From contig JADFAP010000017.1 of the NCBI GenBank assembly GCA_015121965.1, forward strand, positions 5,047-37,225: a stretch of DNA of 32,179 bases, given 5' to 3'. Positions 22,303 through 30,726 of the stretch are shown one piece after another. The DNA is from Candidatus Acidifodinimicrobium mancum (GTDB lineage Archaea; Nanobdellota; Nanobdellia; Parvarchaeales; Parvarchaeaceae). How positions within the stretch are numbered: the first letter of the stretch is position 1; every line of letters starts with the position of its first letter. A model generated the notes under the pieces. That model did not search any database. It saw only the letters and a list, made by a program, of their open reading frames with translations, and was not told the origin of the DNA. The translations under genes and the position numbers were made by a program.

Positions 22303-23562
22303 ATGGACATATTCAAGGCATACGACATACGCGGGCTGTACCCACAGGAGTTGAATGAAGAAATCGCAGGGGACATAGGTAGAGCCATAGGTTCTATGGC
22401 TAGAAAGAAGACAATCTATGTAGGCAATGATACGAGAGTTGGGACATACAAGATAAAAGACAGCTTCCTCAGAGGTCTGCTTAGCACAGGCGTAAGAGTA
22501 ATAGATGTAGGCATGGCACCGATAGCAGTTCCTGCCTTGGCTTCCTTTGACAACAAGACGTACTCTGTATGTATAACGGCCTCGCACAACCCTCCGCAGT
22601 ACACTGGCATCCTACCCTTCTATATGGGCAAAAGCGTACGCCCGCAGAAAGTTAAGGAGATATACGAATCAAAATCATTTTTGACTGGAAAAGGGTCTCT
22701 TAAGAAGAAAGACTATCAGACAAAGTACCTTTTGAGAATAACCAAAGGGATGAAGGATCTGAAATTCAAAGTAGGGGTAGATGCGATGGGCGGTTCTGGG
22801 ACGTTTGCCTCTAAATTGGCGCTGAACATAGTAGGCGCAGAGCCGAAGTTGCTGCATCCGAACATCTCAATGGATTTTTTTGGCATGACGCCGGAGCCAT
22901 CGAGAGAGCACATGGTAGAACTGTCTAAGTTTGTGGTGGAGAATCACCTTGATGTAGGCGTGCAGCTGGATGGAGACGCGGACAGGCTAGACTTCACAGA
23001 TGAGTTTGGGAATTTCATAGACCCTGTAACATCTGCGTTGATGTTCATAAAATACATGAAGATAAAGGAAGCCATCATAAATGTTTCGTGCCCAAGTATA
23101 TTCAAGAGGTTCACAAACGTCAAATTTGTCCCAGTAGGCAGGCCGAATATGGAGGGAGCTAAGTTTGGCTTTGAAACTTCTTCTCACTACTATTTTGGGG
23201 ATTATTTCCCGGCTTCGGATGCGCTGCTTCCCATGGTATTGATGCTGAATGTAATGAAGACGTCTGGCAAGAGAATGAGTGAGCTTGTGAAGGAAATGCC
23301 GAAGGTGTACTATGAGATAGTTCCTATAAGAATGAAAGATGACAATGAAATTAACAGCGCGATGAAGTCTGCGGAGAAGGAGATGGAGAAATACGGCAAG
23401 GTAGACAGGACGGACGGAGTTAAAGTTTACTTTGATAATGGTTCCGTACTTGTCAGGAGATCTGAGACGGAGCCGCTTATAAGGGTATTTTACGAGGGGG
23501 TAGATGAGGGCTCTTTCCTTAAGATGAAGGAGTTAGCCTACAAAATAATGCCATGGAAGTAG
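22303..23562 (+). CDS. manB: phosphomannomutase/phosphoglucomutase family protein
   Basis: This alpha-D-phosphohexomutase interconverts hexose 6- and 1-phosphates (mannose or glucose), feeding nucleotide-sugar synthesis. The 419 residues hold the four domains in order: KAYDIRG start, catalytic serine S94 in TASHNPP, the metal loop DGDADR (223-228), a sugar-binding loop FETSSHYYF (290-298), and the phosphate-binding loop RRSETEPLIRVF (385-396). The sugar loop is usually GE-x-S-G-H and the phosphate loop usually R-x-S-G-T-E-P, so Gly is Glu here (E388), an unusual change. Substrate preference cannot be read from this. The stop overlaps the start of the RPA gene by 10 nt. Confidence 0.9.
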   Translation: MDIFKAYDIRGLYPQELNEEIAGDIGRAIGSMARKKTIYVGNDTRVGTYKIKDSFLRGLLSTGVRVIDVGMAPIAVPALASFDNKTYSVCITASHNPPQYTGILPFYMGKSVRPQKVKEIYESKSFLTGKGSLKKKDYQTKYLLRITKGMKDLKFKVGVDAMGGSGTFASKLALNIVGAEPKLLHPNISMDFFGMTPEPSREHMVELSKFVVENHLDVGVQLDGDADRLDFTDEFGNFIDPVTSALMFIKYMKIKEAIINVSCPSIFKRFTNVKFVPVGRPNMEGAKFGFETSSHYYFGDYFPASDALLPMVLMLNVMKTSGKRMSELVKEMPKVYYEIVPIRMKDDNEINSAMKSAEKEMEKYGKVDRTDGVKVYFDNGSVLVRRSETEPLIRVFYEGVDEGSFLKMKELAYKIMPWK

Positions 23563-24476
23563 AGGATTGGTCAATAAACCAGATACTGGAGAAGACTAAG
23601 CTCACAAAGGAGCAGATAGAGGAAAAAATCAAGAAAAAGATAGAAGAGTTCCCAGCGCTGACAAGGGAAGCTGCCATAAGATCGGTAGCCACGGACAACG
23701 GCGTCATACTGATAAGGAGAGACTACAAAGTCTCGGATATAACCGAAGAGCTGAATCATCTGAACCTTAGGTGCAAGATAGTGAGGAAATTTGAAGCAAA
23801 GGAGGTTAACTTAAGGGGCGGAAAGAGTAAGGTAATGAATTTGATGGTTGGAGATGAAACAGGTCAGATAAGGGTTGTCATCTGGGACACGAATAGGATA
23901 GCAGAGATAGAGAAGGATTTCAGAGAGGGGGATGAGATACTAATAATAAACGCATACTCAAAGTTCAGCAGTTTCAGTAATAACTTCGAGATAAACATAG
24001 GGGCAAATACATTGTTGAAGTTAATAGCGCATAAGGAAACACATGCAGAAGCAGATAACTATGCAAGAATAAGCCAAATTACAGAGGAGAACAAGTCTTA
24101 TAAGGTGAGGGGATTCATCACAAGGATTTTCACTAACAACACATTCATAATAAGGTGCAGCATATGCGGCAAGAGGGTGGACGAGAAGTGCGATATTCAC
24201 GGGGATAAAGCGCTGTCAAAGACATTGATGATATCTGCGGTTATAGATGATGGCTTGTCAAGCACCAAAGTAACCTTCTTCGACAGGGTCGCTGAAAAGT
24301 TCCTCAGTCTCTCAAAGGAGGGAGATCTAAGGCAGAAGCTTAATGATATCTCCTTCGGGCTGTATCAGGTTGAGGTAGAAGCGGTAGCGAAGTCATTCAA
24401 TGGTATCTTGAGTTTGACGGCGAGAGATGTAAAACCAGTTGATTATTCGGTGGACAGTTCTAAAGGAGAGACGTGA
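23553..24476 (+). CDS. rpa: replication protein A-like ssDNA-binding protein
   Basis: RPA coats single-stranded DNA in replication, repair and recombination. The 307 residues have an N-terminal helical part (about 5-60), a canonical OB fold (about 72-160: KSKVMNLMVGDETGQIRVVIWD ... FREGDEILIINAYSKF), and a C-terminal OB-like region with a zinc finger of ligands C202, C205, C213 and H216 (CSICGKRVDEKCDIH), as in euryarchaeal RPA41. It starts inside the phosphomannomutase gene and its TGA overlaps the next gene's start, so the three are one mRNA. Single-subunit use or partnership with the small OB protein at 25091-25375 is possible. Confidence 0.9.
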   Translation: MEVEDWSINQILEKTKLTKEQIEEKIKKKIEEFPALTREAAIRSVATDNGVILIRRDYKVSDITEELNHLNLRCKIVRKFEAKEVNLRGGKSKVMNLMVGDETGQIRVVIWDTNRIAEIEKDFREGDEILIINAYSKFSSFSNNFEINIGANTLLKLIAHKETHAEADNYARISQITEENKSYKVRGFITRIFTNNTFIIRCSICGKRVDEKCDIHGDKALSKTLMISAVIDDGLSSTKVTFFDRVAEKFLSLSKEGDLRQKLNDISFGLYQVEVEAVAKSFNGILSLTARDVKPVDYSVDSSKGET

Positions 24477-24946
24477 TGGATGCTGATGAATTGATAGCTT
24501 CGGTAAAGAGCATAGTCGCCGATGCCTTTAGCTTAAATCAAGCCTGGACCTCAGAAAAACAAGTAAAAGTCAATTACGCATGTGTTTTTACCCATAGCCT
24601 GCAGGAATTTGAGGAGCTGGTCAAATTAGCCGGAAAGCTGGGCACAGTTGTAAAAGATACATCGACCGGGCCTGTCTACTATACTATACCGATATCTACG
24701 GTTGCTGGAAATCTGCGAGTACTGAAAATCAGGCGCCCGGATGTGAAACGATCAGAGCGCGGTGATGCCGACTTCACGGTTCCTGATTATGCGTCTTTTA
24801 AGAAAGTCCACCTGGGAAAACCGGGATTTAACCTCATAAGGAGACCCAATATGGAAATGATAGAGCTGATAGATCCTTCATATGACGTTATTGCTTATTA
24901 TTCACATCCTACACTTGCGGAAGATCTTAAATTGAAAATTGACTGA
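24476..24946 (+). CDS. conserved protein of unknown function
   Basis: The 156 residues contain VNYACVFTHSLQEFEELVKLAGKLG, GPVYYTI, then LRVLKIRRPDVKRSERGDADFTVPDYASFKK and IRRPNMEMIELIDPSYDVIAYYSHPTL. The block with RxPDxxRxERGDxDF and MEMIEL...DxxAYxSHP is familiar to me from small uncharacterised proteins that are common in Patescibacteria (CPR). No catalytic motif or fold can be named; the conserved Arg, Asp and His invite a nucleotide- or nucleic-acid-related guess but nothing stronger. GGAG 7 nt before the ATG marks the start; the adjacent GTG (24473) is less likely. The gene overlaps rpa by one base and ends an operon with manB. Confidence 0.7.
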   Translation: MDADELIASVKSIVADAFSLNQAWTSEKQVKVNYACVFTHSLQEFEELVKLAGKLGTVVKDTSTGPVYYTIPISTVAGNLRVLKIRRPDVKRSERGDADFTVPDYASFKKVHLGKPGFNLIRRPNMEMIELIDPSYDVIAYYSHPTLAEDLKLKID

Positions 24947-25090
24947 GTAATCTGCCTTTCTTCTCCGCGGAGCAATCGAGCACCAGCTTAATCTCCCTCA
25001 GAAATAACCGAAGATTAACCAAGCCATTCAACTTCATTATTCTAAGAAGCTAAATAGTCCAATATTCTTAGACATTCAAAGAACTTATGA
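24947..25090. other. spacer between convergent genes
   Basis: This 144-bp region between convergent genes holds a CTCCGCGGAG palindrome (near 24964-24973) and no open frame of note. It could include transcript ends, but no T-tract is clear. Confidence 0.35.
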
Positions 25091-25375
25091 TCAGAGTTTA
25101 TTCAGGGAACCGTTCTTTCCAACGTTAAGTTGTATCTGCCCGTGGAAGTCCTTTGTGTATCCATTGACTATCTCCACCTTATCCCCAACGCTGACCATAT
25201 CGATCTGCTTACCCCACAGGGAAAGCTGTATCTCTCCGGTCTCGTCCTTGAGTTTAGCGGTGGCCACTCTGTTCATTCCGAACCTAGTGGTTATCTCCTT
25301 GGGCTGAGATATCTCTGTTATCTCTCCACTTACGCTTACTTCATTCATTCCGTTTGTCACTTCATTTATTTTCAT
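25091..25375 (-). CDS. small OB-fold ssDNA-binding protein (RPA/SSB-like)
   Basis: This 94-residue single OB fold contains VSVSGEITEISQPKEITTRFG, VATAKLKDETGEIQLSLWGKQIDMVSVGDKVEIVNGYTKDFHGQIQLNVG, the pattern of the archaeal RPA/SSB nucleic-acid anti-codon-type OB domain (K-DETGxIxLxLW ... V-GD-V-I-NGY). It lacks the zinc finger and helical parts of the larger RPA at 23553, and the acidic tail of crenarchaeal SSB. It may bind single-stranded DNA or RNA alone or act as a second RPA subunit. It is divergent from the sequon-rich surface protein gene. AAGG and a TTTAAA (25394-25399) precede the ATG. Confidence 0.85.
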   Translation of the reverse strand: MKINEVTNGMNEVSVSGEITEISQPKEITTRFGMNRVATAKLKDETGEIQLSLWGKQIDMVSVGDKVEIVNGYTKDFHGQIQLNVGKNGSLNKL

Positions 25376-25520
25376 TTTTACCTTCTTTGCCAGTTTAAAG
25401 CGTCAAAAGACACCATAAACAAGCATTCTATTATGATGCTATCACCTTATTTAAATCATGTGGTGGGCCCATGAAGGCAGACTAAGTTGGCAATTAGATG
25501 AAGTCTTCCCTCAAATGTTT

Positions 25521-25530
25521 TTAAATATAT
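25521..25530 (+). promoter_or_regulatory. TATA box of the sequon-rich surface protein gene
   Basis: TTAAATATAT is centred about 27 nt before the ATG at 25553, which argues for that ATG rather than the TTG at 25547 and for a leaderless mRNA. Confidence 0.5.
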
Positions 25531-25552
25531 AGATACTATGCTTTAGTTGTCT

Positions 25553-26587
25553 ATGGTAAATCTGCAAGGCACTCCAAATATAATTCAGAACAGTGGTCTA
25601 AGCCAAAATACCAAGCATGTCAGCCAATTAGTAAATATGCCATTACCAAAGCGAAGGCGGGATAAAGGGACTGCCTTAGTCGTCATCCTTGCGATTGTGG
25701 CGGTGGCAGTTGTGATCGGCCTTCTACACTTTAATATAATCAAATTACCAGTTTCTGTCCAGAATATCTCATCCTCATCGAACATCAACGCATTCGCATC
25801 TGCCAATACGACGCAAAGCGTGATGAAGATAATAAACTCCCATATCGTCAGCAACGCAGCCTTCAACGTGGCATACAATGGCGAGACTGGATTAAAGTTA
25901 GGGGCTACGACTATAAACATACCGACTACTCTGTCATTCGTAAAGAATGGCAACTTATTTAGGATTTCTTTCAGTGTGAACTACTCCTCCATTTCAAACT
26001 TCATATCAAGTCTATTCAACTTTACTTCAATCAATTCATCCATCCAGAATAAGACGGTCCAGCTCATTCCGCCGTTAGTGTCGGGGCTGCTGATTTACAA
26101 TGGCACTGGAATAAACTTTTGCAACGTGAAAAACTCTTCCTTCTCAAATTGCTCCTATGAACAGCTTTCAATCCCAGCGCAGAATATCCTGTACTCAATG
26201 ATAAATGCCGGCAGCACAAATTCCACAGAGGCAGTGCAACCAGCTAATTATTCAAATCTTCTGTCTGATATAAATACCTCAACTTATCCAGTCTTCACTT
26301 ATAAGGGGGTATCAAGTTATGGCGGCCAGCAGTGCTCTTTAGATGATATCGGGCCGGTTGATATAGGCAATTATTCTTACGTAGGAAGCGTATGTTTTTC
26401 AGATTCTTTGGGGCTGCCGCTAACTCTACAGCTTAAAGCCTCACCAACATCCATACCAACGGGAAATTTCAGTCTGTTTTCTAACATAGGGTTCAGCCTG
26501 AGTTTTGCGGCGGCTGTTAACAGCACCACACCTTCATCTTCATACATAACTGCATTGCCGAACGGTGCCGTATTCTACAAGAAGTGA
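25553..26587 (+). CDS. membrane-anchored, heavily N-glycosylatable surface protein of unknown function
   Basis: The 344 residues have a short cytoplasmic head with a basic stop (PKRRRDKG), one hydrophobic helix (about 42-62, ALVVILAIVAVAVVIGLLHF), and then about 280 extracellular residues. The outside part has 15 N-x-S/T sequons (for example NIS, NTT, NFT, NGT, NCS, NYS) and four cysteines, which could form two disulfides. Serine and asparagine are very abundant, as in exported archaeal proteins. It is anchored like a type II membrane protein or an uncleaved signal sequence. The family is not recognised; surface layer or adhesion roles are guesses. The GPT-like enzyme at 18144 and manB at 22303 would supply the glycan pathway. 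Confidence 0.75.
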   Translation: MVNLQGTPNIIQNSGLSQNTKHVSQLVNMPLPKRRRDKGTALVVILAIVAVAVVIGLLHFNIIKLPVSVQNISSSSNINAFASANTTQSVMKIINSHIVSNAAFNVAYNGETGLKLGATTINIPTTLSFVKNGNLFRISFSVNYSSISNFISSLFNFTSINSSIQNKTVQLIPPLVSGLLIYNGTGINFCNVKNSSFSNCSYEQLSIPAQNILYSMINAGSTNSTEAVQPANYSNLLSDINTSTYPVFTYKGVSSYGGQQCSLDDIGPVDIGNYSYVGSVCFSDSLGLPLTLQLKASPTSIPTGNFSLFSNIGFSLSFAAAVNSTTPSSSYITALPNGAVFYKK

Positions 26588-26608
26588 AAAAATGTGGGAA
26601 GATTAACA

Positions 26609-26616
26609 ATTTAAAT
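26609..26616 (+). promoter_or_regulatory. TATA box of the MBL hydrolase gene
   Basis: ATTTAAAT is centred about 25 nt before the ATG at 26638, the leaderless spacing seen for many genes here. Confidence 0.5.
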
Positions 26617-26637
26617 GTAAAATACCTATTCTTTTGA

Positions 26638-27342
26638 ATGGCTGATCAAGAGTTGGGGAAGCAGATAAATTCAGAGCTTCATGAGATATACCTAGGATAC
26701 GTAAAGGCGTTCTTAATCGTACCGAGTACCTCAAATACAAAGGACTTGATACTGGTTGACACAGGTTTGCCTGGCAAGGGCAAAGACGCCATAATAAGAT
26801 ACATTGACAGTATCGGGCATTCGATAGAAGATGTCAAGTACATAATACTCACCCACGCGCATATGGATCATTTTGGAAACGCATACGATCTCCAAAAGCT
26901 ATCTGGCGCGCATATAGGCATAAAGGAGGAGGGTATAAAGTATGTTAATGGAGAAGCTGGGCTGCTTTATCCAGTGGCGCATGATTTTAAGAACAAAATG
27001 ATGGTGAATTTCATAAAGGTAATTGGGCGTTTCTCCAAGCCAAAGTACATAAAGCCGGACATGGTCCTGAAGGAGGGCGACTTCCCTGAGGCGATGGGAG
27101 TAAATGCGAGGATATTGGAGACACCAGGACACACGGCAGACTCAATATCAATCTACTTAAAGGACTCAAAGACGATTTTAGTCGGCGACTTACTTTTCGG
27201 CAAAGACGGCTTAAGAGCGCCAGTTTTCTATGAGGATTATGCTTCGCTTCTTAATAGCGTTAAGAAAGTGAAAGACGCAAACCCAGATCTTGTATGTGTT
27301 TCACACGGAAAGAATTATCCCCTCAGTGAATTGAAAATATAA
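26638..27342 (+). CDS. metallo-beta-lactamase fold hydrolase
   Basis: This 234-residue single-domain protein of the MBL superfamily, of glyoxalase II type, has the metal ligands in THAHMDHFG (H73, H75, D77, H78), H165 in TPGHTADS, D184 in LVGDLLF and H223 in VSHGKN. All positions for a two-metal centre are present. The nearest known activities are thioester hydrolysis and similar small-molecule cleavage; no RNase-type beta-CASP insert exists, so it is not a CPSF/RNase J enzyme. Substrate unknown. It is monocistronic and leaderless, and convergent with the oxidoreductase beta gene, whose stop lies 45 bp away. Confidence 0.9.
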   Translation: MADQELGKQINSELHEIYLGYVKAFLIVPSTSNTKDLILVDTGLPGKGKDAIIRYIDSIGHSIEDVKYIILTHAHMDHFGNAYDLQKLSGAHIGIKEEGIKYVNGEAGLLYPVAHDFKNKMMVNFIKVIGRFSKPKYIKPDMVLKEGDFPEAMGVNARILETPGHTADSISIYLKDSKTILVGDLLFGKDGLRAPVFYEDYASLLNSVKKVKDANPDLVCVSHGKNYPLSELKI

Positions 27343-27387
27343 ACCTGCAGCTTATAATTGTGGGGAATCCTCTGTACAATCTAAAGT

Positions 27388-28311
27388 TTATGTGCTCAAG
27401 CTTTTAAATATCTCGCTAAGGTCAACAGTGGAGCGACCTTCAGAATCGCTTATCTCTTCGTCTATTGGTGGAGGCATCTTGCTTCTTTTCATCCTGTCTT
27501 CGAAGGTGTCTGCGTTTTCCCACTGGAAAAACAAGCCCGTGTGCTTATCCTCCATCTTCTCGGACATCAAAAGGTTCAAGGCCTGAAGCTTCTTTGCATT
27601 TACTTCTTCAAGGTTACTTGGATCACTTACCTTACCGTCATATGTATTTGGAAGAGGATGGGTGTGGGTAGAAAACCAGGCTGAAGATGTGTATTCTGGG
27701 TTGTAGGTTGGGCATCCTTGCAGTATGTCTATAAGCGCAAGCCCTTTATGCTGTATGGCTTTGACTATCAGTTCGGTCTGCTCCTTAACATTATAACTTT
27801 GGGTCCTTGCAACGAATGTGTAGCCTGCTATTATTGCCAAGCTCAATGGATCAAGCGCCCCATTGATATTGGGTTCAGGCCACCCCTTGACCTTCATGTT
27901 TTCCTGCAGTGTCGGACTTATTTGTCCCTTCGTTAATCCGTACACCCCATTGTCGTGTATCAACAGCTTAATGTCGACATTCCTTCTGCCTGCACTTATG
28001 AAGTGTCCAACTCCAATACCATAGGTGTCGCCGTCCCCCGCGTTCACAAACACGGTAAGCTCCGGATTAGCTATCTTTACTCCCTCAGCAAACGGTATAG
28101 CCCTCCCGTGCAGAGTATGTATCCCATTTACGTTGACGAAGTTAGGGAGCTTGGATGAGCAGCCTATCCCTGACACATCCACAACCTTCTTAGGATCAAG
28201 ATTAGCTTGTATTATCGCATTTTTAACAGCCAGAAGAATGCCTGTGTCGCCGCACTGCGGGCACCAGTCATTCTGCTCATGCGAGTTAAGATCGCTAAGA
28301 CTAATAGTCAT
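27388..28311 (-). CDS. 2-oxoacid:ferredoxin oxidoreductase, beta subunit
   Basis: The enzyme oxidatively decarboxylates pyruvate, 2-oxoglutarate or similar acids to acyl-CoA while reducing ferredoxin. The 307 residues of the beta subunit carry the thiamine diphosphate motif GDGD (92-95) with Asn121 in HDNGVYGLTKGQ, and cluster cysteines C17 and C20 in WCPQCG, C51 in GIGCSS, and a fourth in LQGCPTYN. This four-Cys beta subunit with a fused gamma-alpha partner is the two-subunit form seen in Sulfolobus and many archaea, often active on several 2-oxoacids, so pyruvate specificity is not asserted. It overlaps the alpha gene by 11 nt and lies downstream of it. Confidence 0.93.
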   Translation of the reverse strand: MTISLSDLNSHEQNDWCPQCGDTGILLAVKNAIIQANLDPKKVVDVSGIGCSSKLPNFVNVNGIHTLHGRAIPFAEGVKIANPELTVFVNAGDGDTYGIGVGHFISAGRRNVDIKLLIHDNGVYGLTKGQISPTLQENMKVKGWPEPNINGALDPLSLAIIAGYTFVARTQSYNVKEQTELIVKAIQHKGLALIDILQGCPTYNPEYTSSAWFSTHTHPLPNTYDGKVSDPSNLEEVNAKKLQALNLLMSEKMEDKHTGLFFQWENADTFEDRMKRSKMPPPIDEEISDSEGRSTVDLSEIFKSLST

Positions 28312-30154
28312 TCAGTATCACCTTCTTTTCTCCTTTGAGAACTCTATTGAGTCCATCTTTTAGTTCATCTTTGTCTATTATCCTGCCATTGTACTTCAGT
28401 ATTTGGTTCTCTATAAGTATTCCAGTCTTTGATGCTATATGTTGTCTAAGTTGGCCACTTATGTTCTCTTCGATGCAGACAACTTTTTTGGCCTTTCTTA
28501 TTATATTTTCTATCTCGGGATCAAGTGGCTCTATGAGTTTTATCTGCAGAAATGCAGTTTTGTCGTTAAGTGCATCCAGTATAGCTCCCTTAGGTGATCC
28601 CCAACTGACAATTAATAGGTCCGCTTTGTCTGGATAACCATACAGGTTAAATTTGTCCTTTATACCTATGCTCTTGAGTATAAGTTCATCTTTTTTGTTT
28701 CTCTTTTCCATCATTCTGATCCTATTCATAGGCTCCTCATATGGATGCCCATATTCGTCGTGCTCGTCGCCGGCTATCCACATGACATGATCGCTTCTTC
28801 CTGGGATAAGCCTGGGAGATACGCCATCCTCCGTAAAGCTGAATCTTTTGAAGTCCCCATCATATCCTGCCTTGTCAACTAGCTTTCCGCGTTTTATCCT
28901 GTATGAGCTCTTGAAGTTGTCTATATAGCTTTTCTTCACGCTCTTGTATATCTGCGAGATTGATTTTTCACTCAGAACTATCGTCGGGACCTGGAAAGTT
29001 TCGGCGTAGTTGAATGCTTCGGCTGTTATGGATATCGCTTCCTCCAAATCCCCAGGTGCTATGACCATTCTGCTGAAATCCCCATGCCCCTGATGTATTG
29101 CGAATTCAAGGTCGGCTTGCTCTGTTCTGGTCGGTAAGCCGGTTGCAGGCGCGCCGCGCTGATGATCCACCACAACAATGGGTGTTTCAGTCATGCCTGC
29201 GTAACTTATTGTCTCCGTCATCAATGCAAATCCTGGCCCGGATGTCGATGTAGATGCCCTTACTCCTGCTATAGATGCCCCAGTAACCATTCCTATGACC
29301 GCCAATTCACTTTCAGGCTGTATGACCCTTATTCCTAGCTCAGGATGAGATTCTAAGAATACACTTTCATCGCTTGCTGGTGTAATCGGGTAGTAGACTT
29401 GCATCTTACACCCTCCTATAGCTTTGCCGATGGCACTAGCCTCATACCCCTCAAGAAGCAGCTGCTCCTCATTTTTAATCGGTGTAAGCTTAGCCAGACC
29501 TGGAATAGATAAAGTTTTCAGGTAGTTTAGAGTCTCATCTAATGTGTTTGTGTTCATCTTTATCACGGCTTCGCCTTTGTTGGAAAACTCAGATCCAAGA
29601 ACAGTCCTTAGAATCTCAGTATCCACCCCAAATAGGTACGCAGATATAGCGACTATTGATGTGTTTTTGGCTATCATAACATCGCTGGATTTAACTCCCA
29701 TCTTCTTAGCGACGTTGTTTATTATCTGGTCAAAGTCTATTTGCACAACTTTTATGTCGCTTCTCTTGATCTGGCTTACGTCAACGTTCTTGTCTACAAT
29801 CAGCATTCCGCCGCTCTTGACGTCCTTTATGTGGCCATCGTGTATTGTTTCACCGTGCTCGTTCTTCTCCCCGAAAACCGATTCCTTATCTGGAAAAACT
29901 GCAAGGTCGACCTTGCTTGACTGCGAGTTGATGGCGGCATCAGAAACTCTGACTGTGAAGAAGCTGTGCATGCCCTTTATGTTTGAGAAGTACTCTCTAT
30001 ACCCATAAACATTGTACCCATTTTTTACAAGCACCTTTGAGAACAGGCTTGCAGCGGAATCTATACCGGTGCCTTGCTTCCCACCAGTCATCCAACTAAC
30101 ATCAATCATCAGTATATCTGATTCTTCATCATTTAAATTCTTTTTAGATCCCAT
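28301..30154 (-). CDS. 2-oxoacid:ferredoxin oxidoreductase, fused gamma-alpha subunit
   Basis: The 617 residues combine a gamma domain (about 14-190: WMTGGKQGTGIDSAASLF, NIKGMHSFFTVR) and an alpha domain (about 220-600) with VYYPITPASDESVF, the YPITP motif that interacts with thiamine diphosphate and coenzyme A, VRASTSTSGPGFALMTE and GLPTRTEQADL. The fusion, without separate delta ferredoxin genes nearby, marks the two-subunit archaeal class. An internal ATG (MIDVSWM, residue 16) begins the conserved part but the first ATG is also acceptable. It starts a two-gene operon with the beta subunit and is divergent from the DUF1059 gene. Confidence 0.95.
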   Translation of the reverse strand: MGSKKNLNDEESDILMIDVSWMTGGKQGTGIDSAASLFSKVLVKNGYNVYGYREYFSNIKGMHSFFTVRVSDAAINSQSSKVDLAVFPDKESVFGEKNEHGETIHDGHIKDVKSGGMLIVDKNVDVSQIKRSDIKVVQIDFDQIINNVAKKMGVKSSDVMIAKNTSIVAISAYLFGVDTEILRTVLGSEFSNKGEAVIKMNTNTLDETLNYLKTLSIPGLAKLTPIKNEEQLLLEGYEASAIGKAIGGCKMQVYYPITPASDESVFLESHPELGIRVIQPESELAVIGMVTGASIAGVRASTSTSGPGFALMTETISYAGMTETPIVVVDHQRGAPATGLPTRTEQADLEFAIHQGHGDFSRMVIAPGDLEEAISITAEAFNYAETFQVPTIVLSEKSISQIYKSVKKSYIDNFKSSYRIKRGKLVDKAGYDGDFKRFSFTEDGVSPRLIPGRSDHVMWIAGDEHDEYGHPYEEPMNRIRMMEKRNKKDELILKSIGIKDKFNLYGYPDKADLLIVSWGSPKGAILDALNDKTAFLQIKLIEPLDPEIENIIRKAKKVVCIEENISGQLRQHIASKTGILIENQILKYNGRIIDKDELKDGLNRVLKGEKKVILNDY

Positions 30155-30207
30155 TGAAAATAAAAGTTTTTATTGGTTGTTTTCGTCCTAATATTTGAGG
30201 TGATATT

Positions 30208-30396
30208 ATGAAGTACGAATTTGCATGCAAGGATATAGGGATGACGTGTGGTTTTAAGACCAGCGCGAAAACAAAGGAAGAGTTGATGCCGAAGATAGCT
30301 GAACATGCTAAGACTGTTCATGGCATAGACCCGATACCTCCAGATTTGATGAAGAAGGTCGAGGCTGCCATAAAGGAGAAGAAAGGCTTCTTTTAG
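30208..30396 (+). CDS. DUF1059 family small protein
   Basis: The 62 residues begin MKYEFACKDIGMTCGFK, with two cysteines (C7, C14) six residues apart, then a helix-rich part (EELMPKIAEHAKTVHGI) and a basic end. This matches the small DUF1059 proteins found in archaea and bacteria, where the paired Cys and a His suggest a metal site. The function is unknown. GAGGTGAT 4 nt before the ATG is a strong Shine-Dalgarno. It stands alone, divergent from the oxidoreductase alpha gene; AATAAAA-GT-TTTTATT in the gap supplies A/T-rich promoter sequence. Confidence 0.85.
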   Translation: MKYEFACKDIGMTCGFKTSAKTKEELMPKIAEHAKTVHGIDPIPPDLMKKVEAAIKEKKGFF

Positions 30397-30500
30397 GATT
30401 GCATCTCAGGGTGATTCTGTAGAAAGAGATATCGCTCTACTTATGCGATTAATTGCAGCTGAGCGGTTCTCCAAATAGCCAGGAAACCTTTGCTGGATAA
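30397..30500. other. spacer without a recognised gene
   Basis: The 104 bases between the DUF1059 gene and the methyltransferase remnant contain only short open frames. No repeat, tRNA or clear promoter is visible. Confidence 0.35.
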
Positions 30501-30659
30501 CTATCTCTTTAACACCAACCCATAGTGATGCGGTTCGCTGTCAAATTTTCGGTCAAGCTTAAAACCTGAAAAGGCTATAAGATAATCATCCTCGCTCATT
30601 CTTATTGAGAGGGGCGGGCCGAACACCCTTCGCTCTTTTTTCCAATCGATTATAATACT
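30501..30659 (-). pseudogene. C-terminal remnant of a SAM-dependent methyltransferase
   Basis: On the minus strand a 52-codon frame without a start codon ends at the TAG 30501-30503. It reads SIIIDWKKERRVFGPPLSIR and then MSEDDYLIAFSGFKLDR, KFDSEPHHYGLVLKR. This matches, from memory, the end of UbiE-like methyltransferases (IxDWKKE ... GPP ... RxSEEE ... AGFK ... KFDxGxYHYGLVxK). An in-frame TGA (30660-30662) lies upstream and the preceding bases look non-coding, so the N-terminal two thirds, including the SAM loop, are gone. The intact methyltransferase at 21565 is a different protein. Confidence 0.7.
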
Positions 30660-30726
30660 TCAATTCTCTCTTTTATTGGTTTTTTGATATTCTATAATTC
30701 TATTTGTGTTTATGTACATTGCACGT

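Noticed and set aside
25440..25510. A possible C/D-box-like small RNA (TATTTAAATC followed by GATGAAG)
   Set aside because: The sequences only partly match the C (RUGAUGA) box and no clear D box (CUGA) pair lies at the right distance.
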